DNA of 64,000 nt, taken from Haematobia irritans. Lineage: Eukaryota; Arthropoda; Insecta; Diptera; Muscidae. Positions within the stretch are counted from its first letter, which is position 1, and each line of letters begins with the position of its first letter. Positions 46,701 through 57,318 of this stretch are shown here, one piece after another. The notes beneath the pieces are model-generated. The model was not told the DNA's origin. It was given only the letters and a program-made list of their open reading frames with translations, and did not search any database. Both the position numbers and the translations under genes were made by a program. The stretch is taken from contig NC_134400.1 of assembly GCF_050003625.1 (NCBI RefSeq), forward strand, positions 57,292,066 through 57,356,065, read 5' to 3'.

Positions 46701-46934
46701 TCCGACCTACATCGATAACAACTACTTGTGCCAAGTTTCAAGTCGATAGCTTGTTTCGTTTGGAAGTTAGCGTGATTTGAAAAGACGGACGGATGGACGG
46801 ACATGCTCAGATCGACTCAGAATTTCACCACGACCCAGAATATATATACTTTATGGGGTCTTAAAGCAATATTTCGATGTGTTACAAACGGAATGACAAA
46901 GTTAATATACCCCCATCCTATGATGGAGGGTATA
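43738..46934 (-). repeat. Two fused family-A repeats (A7)
   Basis: Left end CAAGTATATACGGCCG and 3' block at 43738-43900, short minisatellite, six units of about 153 bp to about 45103. There the array ends in the '5'-leader' unit (tatacgtaaaagtggaccgatatggccc) and is joined, through a scrap of the 'aatgtggtatcacaatggactg' repeat, to a second minisatellite (45130-45550) and a second array of units that runs to the complete 5' end at 46934. The first copy lacks its 5' end and the second its 3' end, so this is either a recombination product or an assembly join. Confidence 0.8.
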
Positions 46935-47328
46935 AAAAGTTGAAATTTCCCATTAAAAGTATGAAAAAACCAAGTTATAAAAATTGAATTAAAAGAACTT
47001 CTTGGGTAGTTAAAATAAAGAACATCATTGGGAGTGTATCTTCTGGAAGTGCTTTTAAAGTTGGGCCTTGGGCTGCCACCTAACCTGACCTAAACTAACT
47101 CCTTAGGTTTCTGGAAACCGTAGTTTTTATCCGATTTGCCTGAAATTGTAAATATTTTGGTATTTTAGGCTCACAAAAACGTGTGTCGGATTAAGTTTTT
47201 AGCGGTCCACTAGGTAAGGCCTCCATAGACACCGATTTCACTTCTTGAGGGTATAGAAGGCGCACTGGTCATGAAAATTGCTTGAAACTCAATGTAAAAT
47301 TTCCAGATTTTATTCCTCGGGAGAAAAT
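46935..47328. repeat. Gap with family-D fragment (47090-47320)
   Basis: 46950-47020 resembles 62215-62295 ('ttaaaagaacttc', 'gtagttaaaataaagaac'). 47090-47320 is a plus-oriented 3' piece of family D (compare the reverse of 24480-24690: 'ccgtagtttttatcc', 'gcctgaaatt'). Confidence 0.6.
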
Positions 47329-47668
47329 CTACAGATTTAACCCTAGCTTTGGCACTATATACAAATGTAAATATTTCATTTTTGACATTCTTGCCATTTC
47401 AACAATATTTATCCAATTTTTATGAAATTTGGACTCTGTGGCTAATTTTTCGTGCTCTTTCATAATATGTACAAATTTAACAATATTTTTTACAATATGG
47501 CAATTTTTCAATAAATTTTTGTATTTTTCTTCAAAATCTGCCACTATTTACAAATGTAAATATTGTGGTTTAAGATACTTTTAGTTGATTTGTTTTGAAT
47601 TATTTCATATGAAAATAATACAAATAAAAGAAGGGGAAATACAAACTTAAAATATATATTTTGAGCAA
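47329..47668. other. Short ORF and AT-rich DNA, not identified
   Basis: A minus-strand frame 47329-47544 (71 codons, Lys/His/Ile rich, ATGGCAGATTTTGAAG start) has no recognisable motif and may be chance. It lies downstream of the Cys-containing fragment at 47669-47890 on the same strand. Confidence 0.3.
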
Positions 47669-47890
47669 CTATAGCATTGGGTGTGCACCCAGCTGTGCTC
47701 CACATAGACTGGTTTTTACATTGCCCACATTTTTACCTTGAAGGACGCTTCCTTTTTTCTCACCATGGTAGCACATATAGCAAGCGGTTTTTACTTTTGA
47801 ATATCCTCTATCACCTTCATCAGGCATAAAAGAAATAGCCAACGATTGTATAGGTTCACCGATAATGTGTCTACAATGCTCAATTTGTTT
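47669..47890 (-). pseudogene. Cys-containing C-terminal coding fragment, unidentified
   Basis: The minus strand reads EHCRHIIGEPIQSLAISFMP, then KVKTACYMCYHGEKKGSV, KTSLCGAQLGAHPML and stop (TAG at 47669-47671). CxxC followed by C and H near the C-terminus recalls the Cys-rich tail of piggyBac-type transposases, but that is a weak guess. The fragment is cut at 47891 by the family-C repeat and no continuation was found. Confidence 0.35.
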
Positions 47891-47891
47891 T

Positions 47892-49963
47892 TATACCCTA
47901 AACCACATAGTGGTCAGGGTGTAATAAGTTTGATCGGCCAAAAAATGTGCCTACCAGAAATATTGATTTTAGACCCCATAAAATATATACCGATCGACTC
48001 AGAATCACATCCTGAGTTTGATCGGCCAAAAAATGTGCCTACCAGAAATATTGATTTTAGACCCCATAAAATATATACCGATCGACTCAGAATCACCTCC
48101 TGAGTCGATCTAGCGCTTGGTGTCCGTCCGTCCGTTTGTTGTTCACAGGATTCCGGTCGCAATTATTAACCGATTTGGTACAGGGAGTTTTTTGGGCACA
48201 AGGACGAACGCTATTGAATTTGGAAGAAATCGGATCAAATTTAGATATAGCTCCCATATATATGTATCGCCCGATTTCGACAAATGGGGTCACGTTGCGC
48301 GTTTTTTCAAACGGATCGTCACCAAATTTGGCAAAAGGTAATCTTTTTCATCGCCCTTCAAGTCTTCAAAATTTCATCCAAATCGGTTCAGATTTAGATA
48401 TAGCCCGATTTTCCCAAATTTGGCCACAAAACCTTTATTTATCAACCGATCTTACTCAAAGTTGGCTAAATATAATCTTCTATAGCACTAACCATATGCG
48501 CAAAAAATCATCGAAATCGGTTCAGATTTAAATATAGCTCCCATATATATGTATAGCCCGATTTTCCCAAATTTGGCCATAGAACCCTTATTTATTAACC
48601 TATCTTACTAAAAATTGGCTAGATCCAGTCCTCTATAGTACTAACTATATGTGCAAAATTTCATCGAAATCGGTTCAGATGTAGATATAGCTCCCATATA
48701 TGTATCACCCGATTTAGAAAAATTCGCCCCTAATAACCTTATGTTTGACCATACAGGGTTCATTTCTTAACTGATCTTACTCAAATCTTGCACAAGGTAA
48801 CCTTTTGTGGAATTAATCAAACCCGCAAAATAGTACGCAAATTGGTTCAGATTTAGATATAGCTTCCATATATATGCATCGCTCGATTTTCCCAAATTTG
48901 GCCATAAATATTCCTCTTATTTATTAACCAATGTTGTCAACATTTTATTTCTATAAAACATTTTGTCGAAATTGTATTTCTATAGAAATTTTCTTCAAAA
49001 TATTATTTCTATAAAAAATTTTCTCAAAATTTTATTTCTGTGGAATTTTTTCTCAAAATTTTATTTCTATAGAACTTATTGTCAAAATTTTATTTCTATA
49101 GAAAAATTTCTCACAAAAATTTGTTTATAGAAACTTTTTCCAAAATTTTATTTTTATAGAGATTTAACAAAAAAGATTACTAATTTGGGTAGAATTCTAC
49201 CAACTCACATTGGGGTATTTCATACCGATTTGTGTGATTAATTCAAAAATTCAAATAGAAGATACCCATTCACGATGGGTACCGTTCGAAAGAGAAAAAA
49301 AATTCTGCATCACTGTGTGAAAAAATAATTGGAAAAAAGCCAATTCGCCCCTAATAACCTTATGTTTGACCATACAGGGTTCATTTCTTAACTGATCTTA
49401 CTCAAATCTTGCACAAGGTAACCTTTTGTGGAATTAATCAAACCCGCAAAATAGTACGCAAATTGGTTCAGATTTAGATATAGCTTCCATATATATGCAT
49501 CGCTCGATTTTCCCAAATTTGGCCATAAATATTCCTCTTATTTATTAACCAATGTTGTCAACATTTTATTTCTATAAAACATTTTGTCGAAATTGTATTT
49601 CTATAGAAATTTTCTTCAAAATATTATTTCTATAAAAAATTTTCTCAAAATTTTATTTCTGTGGAATTTATTCTCAAAATTTTATTTCTATAGAACTTAT
49701 TGTCAAAATTTTATTTCTATAGAAAAATTTCTCACAAAAATTTGTTTATAGAAACTTTTTCCAAAATTTTATTTTTATAGAGATTTAACAAAAAAGATTA
49801 CTAATTTGGGTAGAATTCTACCAACTCACATTGGGGTATTTCATACCGATTTGTGTGATTAATTCAAAAATTCAAATAGAAGATACCCATTCATGATGGG
49901 TACCGTTCGAAAGAGAAAAAAAATTCTGCATCACTGTGTGAAAAAATAATTGGAAAAAAGCCA
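47892..49963 (+). repeat. Family-C repeat (C2), 3'-truncated, with internal tandem duplications
   Basis: TATACCCTAAACCACATAG start. An 88-bp leader segment is duplicated in tandem (47931 and 48019 onward). Units with 'tagatatagc' follow. A 621-bp block (48722-49342) that includes part of the array, the 29-bp minisatellite and non-repeat flank is repeated at 49343-49963 with only a few differences. The family-C 3' end (cggccccgcccgac) is missing. Confidence 0.8.
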
Positions 49964-50355
49964 ATGGTATCTGTGCACTGCGATTGCAAATTTGACGTTT
50001 TCTTTACTCTGGTGCGCGCATTATAAAAAACACAAGTGTTTTGATATTTAGAAGTGATTTTTCTTAAAAAATTAAACAAGTATAATTTTTTTTAACAATG
50101 GAACTTTCAACCTCAGGTATTTTTTTAAGTTTTAATGGAATATATTAGTACAATAAGTGTCTGTTTGTATTTTTAATATTTTTTTCTGTACAGGCGTATA
50201 AAATGTGTGTTTTTAGGTATATAGGTAGGCATATAGTTGTGAATACCACTGACTTCAGTGGAAGTGCTTTTTTTTCTTGAAACAGCAAATGTAAGTGATA
50301 TGTTAACGAAAAAAAATTTTGCCCATACTTGCCCCTGTTAAAAAAATAATTTTTT
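49964..50355 (+). pseudogene. 5' region of a Transib-like gene, decayed
   Basis: An ATG at 50098 begins MELSTS followed by a splice-donor-like CAG|GTATTT. A polypyrimidine tract and CTGTACAG at about 50189-50196 could be the acceptor, but the next codons run into a stop. The ATG context resembles 9291 in the Transib-like element. 49932 carries CACTGTG, a possible but unproven left terminus. Confidence 0.4.
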
Positions 50356-50898
50356 TTGTATGTCCATGCAACTGAAAAAATGCAAGTAAAAACAAAAATA
50401 ATATGTGTACGTCAAGTTAGTGTTATTGTTGTTGTAATTGAAATCGAAATAGAGAAGTTTCGACAATTTGCTTTAAGTACTGGCAGATTGTTTGTTAAAA
50501 AATATCCTTGGTATTGTATACCTCCAACGCTGCATAAATATTTTATACATGGACCGCAAATAGTGTCTAATGCATTGTTGCCAATAGGTCAATTGTCCGA
50601 AGAGGCTCAGGAGGCCCGAAACAAATACTTCAAACGTTTCAGGGAGGATTTTGCGCGAAAATGTAGTAGGCAGAAGGCCAACGAGAACATTTTTAATAGA
50701 TTTTTAATCACTTCAGATCCTTTAATATGTTCTCTAAGAAAGCTTCCAAAGAAAAAATTTCAAAATTTGCCTATTGCAGCTGTGGAGCTTCTCAAACCCC
50801 CAAAAGAGGATAATGTTGAAAATGATGATATGGAAGATAATGATGATTTTGAAAACAAAGAAGAAGAAGATGATGATGACTCAATGTCACATGACTAA
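50356..50898 (+). pseudogene. Transib transposase, C-terminal catalytic fragment (RAG1-like)
   Basis: A 180-codon frame; the first 30 or so residues look like intron read-through (an AG acceptor before EKFRQFALSTG fits). Residues 50-125 read YPWYCIPPTLHKYFIHG, LLPIGQLSEEAQEARNK, YFKRFREDFARKCSR and FNRFLITSDP. This lines up with the end of the RAG1 catalytic core (HKTLAHVPEI, then ASEGNESGNK, then LFRRFRKMNARQS). One Glu of SEE (82 or 83) would be the counterpart of RAG1 Glu962, the last DDE residue. Arg/Lys-rich helices follow and the chain ends in an acidic D/E tail. The first two Asp and the DNA-binding region are absent. A family-A repeat starts 23 nt after the stop. Confidence 0.75.
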
Positions 50899-50920
50899 TA
50901 ATATAAAAAACTAAAAAGAA

Positions 50921-52997
50921 CAAGTATATACGGCCGTAAGTTCGGCCAGGCCGAAGCTTATGTACCCTCCATCATGGATTGCGTAGAAACTTCTTCTAAA
51001 CACTACCATCCACAATCGAATTACTTAAGTTGCGGTAACGCTTGCCGATGGCAAGGTATCTTAAAACCTCCTACCACCATCTTCTAAATTGTATGTAAGT
51101 CCATACGTGGTATATATTAAATCAAAAAAGATCGATCCAATACGTATATAATTCAGTTTGACAAAATTTTCTACAGAAATAAAATTTTAACAAAATTTTC
51201 TATAGAAATAAAATTTTCACAAATTTTTCTATAGAAATAAAAATTTTGACAAAATATTCTATAGAAAGAAAATTTTGACAAAAATTCCTACAGAAATAAA
51301 ATTTTAACAAAATTTTCTATAGAAATAAACTTTTGACAAAATTTTCTATAGAAATAAAATCTTGGTAGATTATTTGTGGCTCGACTGGCAACCATGATTA
51401 TGAACCGAATAAAATTTGAACAAAATTTTCTATAGAAATACAATTTTGACAAAATTTTCTATAGAAATAAAATTTTGAAAATTATGAAAATTTTATTATG
51501 AACCGAATAAAATTTTAACAAAATTTTCTCTAGAAATAAAATTTTGACAAAATTTTCTATAGAAATAACATTTTGACAAAATTTTCTATAGAAATAAAAT
51601 TTTGGTAGATTATTTTTGGCTCTAGTGGCAACCATGATTATGAACCGATATGGACCAATTTTTGTGTGATTGGACCAATTTTGGTATGGTTGTTAGCGAC
51701 CATATACTAACACCACTTTCCTAATTTGAACCGGATCGGATGAATTTTGCCCATCCAAGAGGCTCCGGAGGTCAAATCTGGAGAACGTTTTATATGGGGG
51801 CTATATATAATTATGGACCGATATGGACCAATTCTGGCACGGTTGTTAAAGATCATATACTAACACCATTTTCCAAATTACAACCGGCTTGGATGAAATT
51901 TGCTTCTCTTGGAGACTTCGCAAGCCAAATCTGGGGATCGGTTCATATGGGGGCTATATATAATTATGAAGCGATGTGGACCAATTTTTGCATGGTTGTT
52001 AGAGACCATATACCAACATCATGTACGAAATTTCAGCCGGATCGGATGAAATTTGCTTCTCTTTGAGGCTCCGCAAGCCAAATCTGGGGATCGGTTTATA
52101 TGGGGGTTATATATAATTATGGACCGATGTGGACCAATTTTTGCGTGATTGTTAGAGACCATATACCAGCACCATGTACCAAATTTCAGCCGGATCGGAT
52201 GAAATATGCTTCTCTTAGAGGCTCGACAAGCCAAATCTGGGGATCGGTTTATATGGGGGCTATATATAATTATGGACGATGTGGACCAATTTTTGCATGG
52301 TTGTTAGAGACCATATACCAACACCATGTACCAAATTTCAGCCGGATCGGAATAAATTTGCTTCTCTTTTAGGCTCCGCAAGCCAAATCTGGGGATCGGT
52401 TTATATGGGGGCTATATATAATTATGGACCGATGTGGACCAATTTTTGCATGGTTGTTAGAGACCACATACCAACACCATGTACCAAATTTCAGCCGGAT
52501 CGGATGAAATTTGCTTCTCTATTAGGCTCCGCAAGCCAAATCTGGGGATCGGTTTATATGGGGGCTATATATAATTATGGACCGATGTGGACCAATTTTT
52601 GCATGGTTGTTAGAGACCATATACCAACACCATGTACCAAATTTCAGCCGGATCGGATGAAATATGCTTCTGTTAGAGGCTCCACAAGCCAAATCTGAGG
52701 GTCCCTTTATATGGGGGCTATACGTAAAAGTGGACCGATATGGCCCATTTTCAATACCATCCGACCTACATCGATAACAACTACTTGTGCCAAGTTTCAA
52801 GTCGATAGCTTGTTTCGTTCGGAAGTTAGCGTGATTTCAACAGACGGACGGACGGACGGACGGACATGGTTAGATCGACTCAGAATTTCACCACGACCCA
52901 GAATATATATACTTTATGGGGTCTTAGAGCAATATTTCGATGTGTTACAAACGGAATGACAAAGTTAATATACCCCCATCCTATGATGGAGGGTATA
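50921..52997 (-). repeat. Family-A repeat, complete (A8)
   Basis: CAAGTATATACGGCCG 3' end, 29-bp minisatellite of about 15 units (51160-51600), seven units of about 153 bp, leader, and ATGATGGAGGGTATA end. It is inserted directly behind the Transib fragment. Confidence 0.9.
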
Positions 52998-53052
52998 AAA
53001 ATTAACAACCGTTTCTTATTTTTGTATTGGATATGTATTTCATTTATTTTAA

Positions 53053-53567
53053 CCCTTTCACTACCGAAATAAACCTAATGTTAAAAACTTTAATTTTTCT
53101 TCTGTGTTTACTTGTACTAACAGCATGTAGAACAAAAATTGCCATCTTGAAAACCTACTTCAAATACTTCAAGAGCTATAAGGGCTTGTTTTGAAAATTT
53201 GATTCTTGAATTGTGACCAAGTGGCCTTACGAAAATAAGCGCTATTTGGCCTATAATGTCCTTCAAAGTGTGAGCAAAAGTACAAAAAAGAACCCGAAAA
53301 AGTGTCAGCTATAGTTTTCGTATTAATGTTTATTTACTAGAAACATACAGTAGAAATTGTCTCTAATTTTCGTATTTTTCGTTTATTTCTAAAAAAGTTT
53401 ACAAAAATGTATTTTGGACCTCACCAATATGGAAAATATTTATAGGTTATTTAGATTAAAGCCTCTACTTTAAAATAACATTCAGAAATAAATCAAAACT
53501 AAGTGGAAAAATAGAATTTGGTGTCTTTTTCGAATGTCCTTCAAAGTGGACATAGGTAGTGAAAGGG
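53053..53567. mobile_element. piggyBac-like MITE, TTAA flanks
   Basis: 515 bp. Ends CCCTTTCACTACC and its inverse GGTAGTGAAAGGG, flanked by TTAA at 53049-53052 and 53568-53571. CCCTTT ends plus TTAA are diagnostic of piggyBac-type transposition. 'aatgtccttcaaagtg' occurs twice inside. No ORF. Confidence 0.9.
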
Positions 53568-53578
53568 TTAAGGAAAAA

Positions 53579-53784
53579 CAAGTATATACGGCCGTAAGTT
53601 CGGCCAGGCCGAAGCTTATGTACCCTCCACCATGAATTGCGTAGAAACTTCTTCTAAACACTGCCATCCACAATGGAATTACTTAAGTTGCGGTAACGCT
53701 CACCGATGGCAAGGTATATTAAAACCTCCTAACACCGTCTTCTAAATTGTATGTAAGTCCATACGTGGTATATATTAAATCAAA
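53579..53784 (-). repeat. Family-A repeat, 3' terminal fragment (A9)
   Basis: Only the 3' block (about 205 bp from CAAGTATATACGG to 'tatattaaat') is present. A complete copy starts immediately at 53785, either inserted into A9 or recombined with it. Confidence 0.85.
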
Positions 53785-55949
53785 CAAGTATATACGGCCG
53801 TAAGTTCGGCCAGGCCGAAGCTTATGTACCCTCCATCATGGATTGCGTAGGAACTTCTACTAAAGGCTGTCATCCACAATCGAATTACTTAAGTTGCGGT
53901 AACGCTTGCCGATGGCAAGGTATCGTAAAACTTTTTAACACTGTCTTCTAAATTGTAAGTTAGCCCATACGGGGTATATATTAAACAAAAAAAAGGCCGA
54001 TTAAATACGTATATTATCTAGTTTGACAAAATTTTCTATAGAAACAAAATTTTGACAAAATTTTCTATAGAAATGAAACCTTGACAAAATTTTCTATAGA
54101 AATAAAATTTTGACAAAATTTTCTATAGAAATAAAAATTTGACATAATTTTCTATAGAAATAAAAACTTGACAAAATTTTCTATAGAAATAAAATGTTGA
54201 CAAAATTTTCTATGGAAGTAAAATGTTGACAAAATCTTCTATAGCAATACAATTTTGACAAAAATTTCTATAGAAATAAAATGTTGACAAAATTTTGTAT
54301 TGAAATGAAATTTTGACAAAATTTTGTATAGAAATAAAATGTTGACAAAATTTTCTACAGAAATAAATTTTTTACAAAATTTTCTATAGAAATAAAATTT
54401 TGACAAACATTTCTATAGAAATAAACTTTTGACAAAACTTTCTATAGAAATGAAATTTTAACAAAACTTTCTATAGTAATAAAATTTGACAAAATTTTCT
54501 ATGGAAATAAAGTTTTGGTAGATTATTTTTGGCGATATGGACCAATTTTTGTGTAATAAGTCATCGGCTATATATAACTAAAGACCGATATGGACCAATT
54601 CTTACATGGCTGTTAGAGGCCATATATTGACAAAATGTACCAAATTTCAACCGTATCGGATGACTTTTGCTCCTCCAAGAGGTTCCGGACGTCAAATCTG
54701 GGGACGGTTTATATGGGAACTATATATAATTATGAACCGATATGGACCAATTTTTGCATGGTTGTTAGAGACCATATACTAACACCATGTACCAAATTTC
54801 AACTGGATCGGATGAATTTTGCTCTTCCAAGAGGCTCCGGAGGTCAAATCTGGGGATCGGTTTATATGGGGGCTATATATAATTATGGACCGATATGGAC
54901 CAATTTTTGCATGGTTATTAGAGGCCGTAAACTAACATCAGGTACCAAATTTCAACCGGATCGAATGAATTTTGCCCCTCCAAGAGGCTCCGGAGGTCAA
55001 ATCTGGGGATCGGTTTATATGGGGGCTATATATAATTATGGACCGATATGGACCAATTTTTGCATGGTTATTAAAAACCGTATACTAAGACCACGTACTA
55101 AATTTCAACCGGATCGGAGGAAGTTTGCTCCTCCAAGAGGCTCCGGTGGTCAGATCTGGGGATCGGTTTATATGGGAGCTATATATAATTATGGACCGAT
55201 ATGGACCAATTTTTGCATGGTTGTTAGAGGCCGTATACTAACATCAGGTACCAAATTTCAACCGGATCGGATGAATTTTGCTCCTCCAAAAGTCTCCGGA
55301 GGTCAAATCTGGGGATCGGTTTTTATGGGGGCTATATATAATTATGGACCGATATGGACCAATTTTTGCATGGTTGTTGGAGACCATATACTTACATCAG
55401 GTACCAAATTTCAATCGGATCGGATGAATTTTGCCCCTCCAAGAGGCTCCGGAGGTCAAATCTGGGGATCGGTTTATATGGGGGCTATATATAATTATGG
55501 ACCGATATGGACCAATTTTTGCATGGTTGTTAGAGACCGTATACTAAGACCACGTACCAAATTTCAACCGGATCGGATGAATTGTGCTGCTCCGGGAGGC
55601 TCCCCAAGCCAAATTTGGGGATCGGTTTATATGGGGGCTATACGTAAACGTGGTCCGATATGGCCCATTTTCAATACCATCCGACCTACATCAATAACAA
55701 CTACTTGTGCCAAGTTTCAAGTCGATAGCTTGTTTCGTTCGGAAGTTAGCGTGATTTCCACAGACGGACGGACAGCCGGACGGACGGACAGACGGACAGA
55801 CGGACGGACGGACGGACATGCTTAGATCGACTCAGAATTTCACCACGACCCAGAATATATATACTTTATGGGGTCTTAGAGCAATATTTCGATGTGTTAC
55901 AAACGGAATGACAAAGTTAATATACCCCCATCCTATGGTGGAGGGTATA
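53785..55949 (-). repeat. Family-A repeat, complete, best-ordered array (A10)
   Basis: 3' end CAAGTATATACGGCCG, then about 17 units of the 29-bp minisatellite (54020-54520), then an array whose 'tggggatcgg' mark falls at 54851, 55004, 55157, 55310 and 55463, i.e. exactly every 153 bp, then the leader with an expanded GACG tract (55763-55818) and the end ATGGTGGAGGGTATA. Because 153 is 51 codons, a 396-codon frame (54635-55825) stays open with a 51-residue period; the reverse strand of other copies is likewise open. I regard it as non-coding. Confidence 0.9.
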
Positions 55950-56073
55950 AAAAAGTAAAGTTACATTAAAGTAAATGATTTTATGACGTTTCTTGTATCT
56001 AATAACTGTTTCCTAACTAAAAATATATATATTGCGTTATTGAGAAGCTTGGATGATTTAATCACACTTTTGG

Positions 56074-57317
56074 GTGTCAATTACCCCAGTGTGCGGTGGT
56101 GTATCATTATATATTTCTGAGAATCTAGAATTTTTTATCAACGCTTGTAATAGCATCCATTTTACTGAGTTTATATCTGTGTTTTTACCTAGAACTATCA
56201 TCAATAGTCAACCACTAAATTTGTTTACTTATTATAGATCTCAAAAATGCTCTATTGCAGACTTTCTCACTTTGATAGAGAATGAGATTAACCTGTTAAG
56301 CCTAGTACTAAGATGTTTTCGCACGAAAAACTGTTATACTCCATATAAAAAACGTTAGCGCGGAATAAAAGCGAAATCTTTGTTTTAAGTATATTCAGAC
56401 ATATATTTATACAACCGTGGATTTTTCGCACGAAAAAATAGGCAGGCATATTATTTCGCATAAATAAGTTAACATCCCTGAGTTAGAGACCCTATTTACA
56501 GAGATAGATGAAGATATTCGTTTTTCGCAGAAACGAACTTAGTACTAAGCATTAGTGGGGAAATATTTTGTTGTATTAGGTGATACCAACGTCGACCAAT
56601 TTAACTACTAGTCCACGTTTTAAAGATTTGGAAGAATGTTTTTTATGTTTTGATAGCCATAGTCGTCATGGTCTTGTAACACGACCTTCTAGTTTTTCGA
56701 GCATCGATCATGTGTTTAGTAATGTACAGGATAAGGTGATTTTTGCCTCGGTTGTATGTGGTTTGACAGATCATAATCTCATTTCATGTAAAATAAAGTG
56801 TGATTTCACACCTAAGGGCTATATTGAAAAATGTACAAGTTACTATGATATGAATAAATTCAGAGACATTTTAAGTGATGAGATACGCGTAGAGTTTGAA
56901 TTACTAAATCCGAATGAGGGCGCAAATAAATTAGTCAATATAACGAAAGAGACAAAGTATACGAAACATATGCAGTTCGAACTAACATCATGGATAAATA
57001 AGAATTTGCAGAATTTAATACTTTACAAGCAGAAATTACTCAGGAAAAGAAAGAAAATGGAGAAGTTTAACGCTGTTTTAAAACTTATAAGTAGAATTAT
57101 TAGGACTACTTCGAGACAATCCAGAAGAAGTTATTATCATGATTGTGTAGTCGGAACTGGTGGTGATCCAAAGAAATGTTGGAAATTCATAAACAAGACA
57201 TTAGGACGTTGTGCTACGAAAGAGATAAAATTGTCTACGACTGATGGGATTGTTATTAACAGTGATCAGGAGAACGCAGATATACTGAACACGTACTTTT
57301 TCTACCTCAGTTTGTGA
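56074..57317 (+). pseudogene. Non-LTR retrotransposon ORF2: endonuclease part
   Basis: Plus strand. GGVSLYISENLEF at the start of the first frame, a broken stretch to 56580, then GDTNVD (56585), SSIDHVFSNV and LTDHNLISC, the ordered motifs of an AP-type endonuclease. A basic linker follows (KQKLLRKRKKMEKF) leading to the reverse transcriptase. Several stops and shifts are present; the 5' end and any ORF1 are missing. Confidence 0.8.
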
Positions 57318-57318
57318 G

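Noticed and set aside
49932..49938. CACTGTG as the left terminus of the 50-kb Transib fragment
   Set aside because: The same heptamer is present in both 621-bp duplicates, no matching right end was found and the downstream bases do not match the 9.0-kb element's ends.
54020..54520. CRISPR-like spaced repeat
   Set aside because: Units are head-to-tail without unique spacers, AT-rich and in a eukaryotic context; it is a minisatellite.
54635..55825. 396-codon ORF with a 51-residue repeat (MGAIYNYGPIWTNFCMV-type)
   Set aside because: It follows the 153-bp tandem repeat of a transposon-like family; the same DNA is open on the opposite strand in other copies (MVSNNHAKIGPHRSIIIY-type), units carry stops in many copies, and there is no start context or domain. 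Treated as a by-product of the period.
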